Below, piece after piece: positions 5,167 to 6,081 of a stretch of DNA of 6,081 nt. The stretch is from Candidatus Poribacteria bacterium (lineage in GTDB: Bacteria; Poribacteria; WGA-4E; UBA9662), in assembly GCA_002729015.1 (NCBI GenBank), contig PBVO01000146.1, forward strand, positions 1 through 6,081, written 5' to 3'. The first letter of the stretch is position 1; each line of letters opens with the position of its first letter. The notes beneath the pieces were generated by a model. That model worked only from the letters and a program-made list of their open reading frames with translations, did no database searches and was not told where the DNA came from. The position numbers and the translations under genes are program-made.

Positions 5167-6081
5167 TTATTTATGTTCTTCATAACCAACCAATTCCACA
5201 TATGCGAGACCTGAATGGGAACCGTTGACGAAACATCTACCTTCCCAATAGCTAAGCTGATTCAAATGATGAAGATTGAGCTCTTGGTTTGGTACTGATG
5301 GAGTTATTGTTACATCTATTCCGAGTTCCAGAACTTTTATATTCCACTTTGATGGATAGTTTATTTTTGATTCTTTACTTTTCCAATTATCGATTACTAT
5401 TAGTTCAATCATCGACTGATCTATCCGTTTCTTGTTACCAGATTGGTCACTCCAAGTACCAAAGTAATAATGGCCTTTTGTCTTATCATTTGACCTAACT
5501 TGAGCTATCATCAAATTATTTCCGTCATCTAACTGCAGCGCGAACCAATCCCAGCCAGTATAACCTTTTCCAACGCTTTGTTGAAAAGGATTAACATTTT
5601 GAGAATTTATTTCGGAATCAAAAAACTCATGATCAAACCATACATTTGCGACGGTAATATTATCTGTTTTATTTCCGATTTGTAGTTTTCCAACTCCTGT
5701 TAGCTTAGGCATTGAATAATAGTAGGATGACTGCGAACCTTCGTGATTTTTTTTGCTATATCCATTTTCGCCCTGCAAAATTATGGGTGAAGCCCCATCT
5801 AATTGCAATTGGAGTTGAATCGATGACGTTTGCGCAAATATTTCAATTGTTTCCTTTGCTAATGTAACTCGCCAATCGCCATTCCAAACATGAAGTGTAT
5901 TTAATTTCGCACCCGCCATTTGAAAACTATCTCTATTTAGGCGATCAAAGAAGTCAAAATTTTGAGCACTATCGTCAGTTAAGGCAAAATGAGCCAAGTA
6001 AACCTGACCGGGGATCCATTCATTACCCTCTAGTTTTTTGGCCGAGGTGGCAACTCTAAAAAATGTGAGTTCAAAGCCGTA
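5167..6081 (-). CDS. AttH/CrtC-family lipocalin-like protein, 5' end cut by window edge
   Basis: The frame stays open to the last base, giving 304 codons with the N-terminus missing. A TTG at 5997 lies inside the domain and is not the start, because the preceding residues YGFELTFFRVA and GQVYLAHFALTD are the family's usual early motifs. Further hallmarks are VWNGDWRV (65-72), LQGENGYSKK (102-111), VWFDHEFF (147-154), GWDWFALQLDDGNNLM (176-191), W-K-S with YPSKWNI (233-248) and the closing YWEGRCFVNG and YVELVGYEE (278-302). These are the two lipocalin-like beta-barrel halves of the CrtC/AttH group (PF07143 with a Lipocalin_9-type C-terminal half). The group includes carotenoid 1,2-hydratase, but most members are uncharacterised envelope proteins, often encoded next to MacB-like ABC transporter genes, which would lie beyond the right edge. 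Carotenoid hydratase activity cannot be claimed without other carotenoid genes. Confidence 0.92.
   Translation of the reverse strand, partial: YGFELTFFRVATSAKKLEGNEWIPGQVYLAHFALTDDSAQNFDFFDRLNRDSFQMAGAKLNTLHVWNGDWRVTLAKETIEIFAQTSSIQLQLQLDGASPIILQGENGYSKKNHEGSQSSYYYSMPKLTGVGKLQIGNKTDNITVANVWFDHEFFDSEINSQNVNPFQQSVGKGYTGWDWFALQLDDGNNLMIAQVRSNDKTKGHYYFGTWSDQSGNKKRIDQSMIELIVIDNWKSKESKINYPSKWNIKVLELGIDVTITPSVPNQELNLHHLNQLSYWEGRCFVNGSHSGLAYVELVGYEEHK

Noticed and set aside
5289..5498. 69-codon + strand frame
   Set aside because: Antisense to the lipocalin-like gene, without family resemblance.
5995..5997. TTG as start of the lipocalin-like gene
   Set aside because: The preceding 28 codons match the family's N-terminal motif (YGFELTFFR), so the true start is outside the window.
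1..6081. tRNA, rRNA, insertion sequence or CRISPR array
   Set aside because: Looked for T-loop-like GTTCGA contexts, transposase motifs, terminal repeats with target duplications and regularly spaced repeats; none was found.

Overview
The window looks like a chromosomal stretch of an AT-rich, Gram-negative-type bacterium. The protein repertoire is environmental: a FAS1 (fasciclin) domain protein, a secreted FGE-sulfatase-like (SUMF1-type) protein, a secreted LamG/concanavalin-like protein and an AttH/CrtC lipocalin-like protein. The mix of FGE-like and LamG proteins, plus a C-terminal K-L-x-[T/S]-Y-W-x-x-I-K tail seen on two otherwise unrelated proteins, reminds me of Candidatus Poribacteria and related marine or sponge-associated lineages. 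That assignment rests on memory of protein style and has not been tested by a search.

Layout: (1) 1-324 (+) is the 3' end of a FAS1 protein, closed by a strong hairpin at 360-404. (2) 405-1077 has no convincing gene. (3) 1078-1981 (+) is a two-gene unit: a small four-helix membrane protein and, 22 bases later, a COG4276-type SRPBCC ligand-binding protein. (4) 1982-3078 is about 1.1 kb without a conventional gene. It holds a near-perfect 30-base palindrome, a candidate small RNA with a sigma70-like promoter and an anti-Shine-Dalgarno loop, a bulged inverted repeat, and a 36-codon ORF with a well placed ribosome binding site. (5) 3079-3909 (+) is a secreted FGE-like protein lacking the catalytic cysteines of true formylglycine-generating enzyme. 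(6) 4178-4945 (-) is a secreted LamG protein, convergent with it. (7) 5167-6081 (-) is an AttH/CrtC lipocalin-like protein cut by the right edge, lying upstream of the LamG gene on the same strand.

How the genes may work together: the FAS1, FGE-like and LamG proteins are probably envelope or extracellular binding and adhesion proteins, and two of them share the C-terminal tail, which may be a sorting or anchoring signal. The four-helix protein, the SRPBCC protein and the AttH/CrtC protein belong to families that I recall recurring in light-response, photolyase or lipid-associated clusters, but no photolyase, MerR-type regulator or oxidoreductase is visible here. About 39% of the window lies outside the six conventional genes, which is high for a bacterium. 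The best candidates for something undescribed are the shared C-terminal tail and the putative small RNA near 2387-2508.
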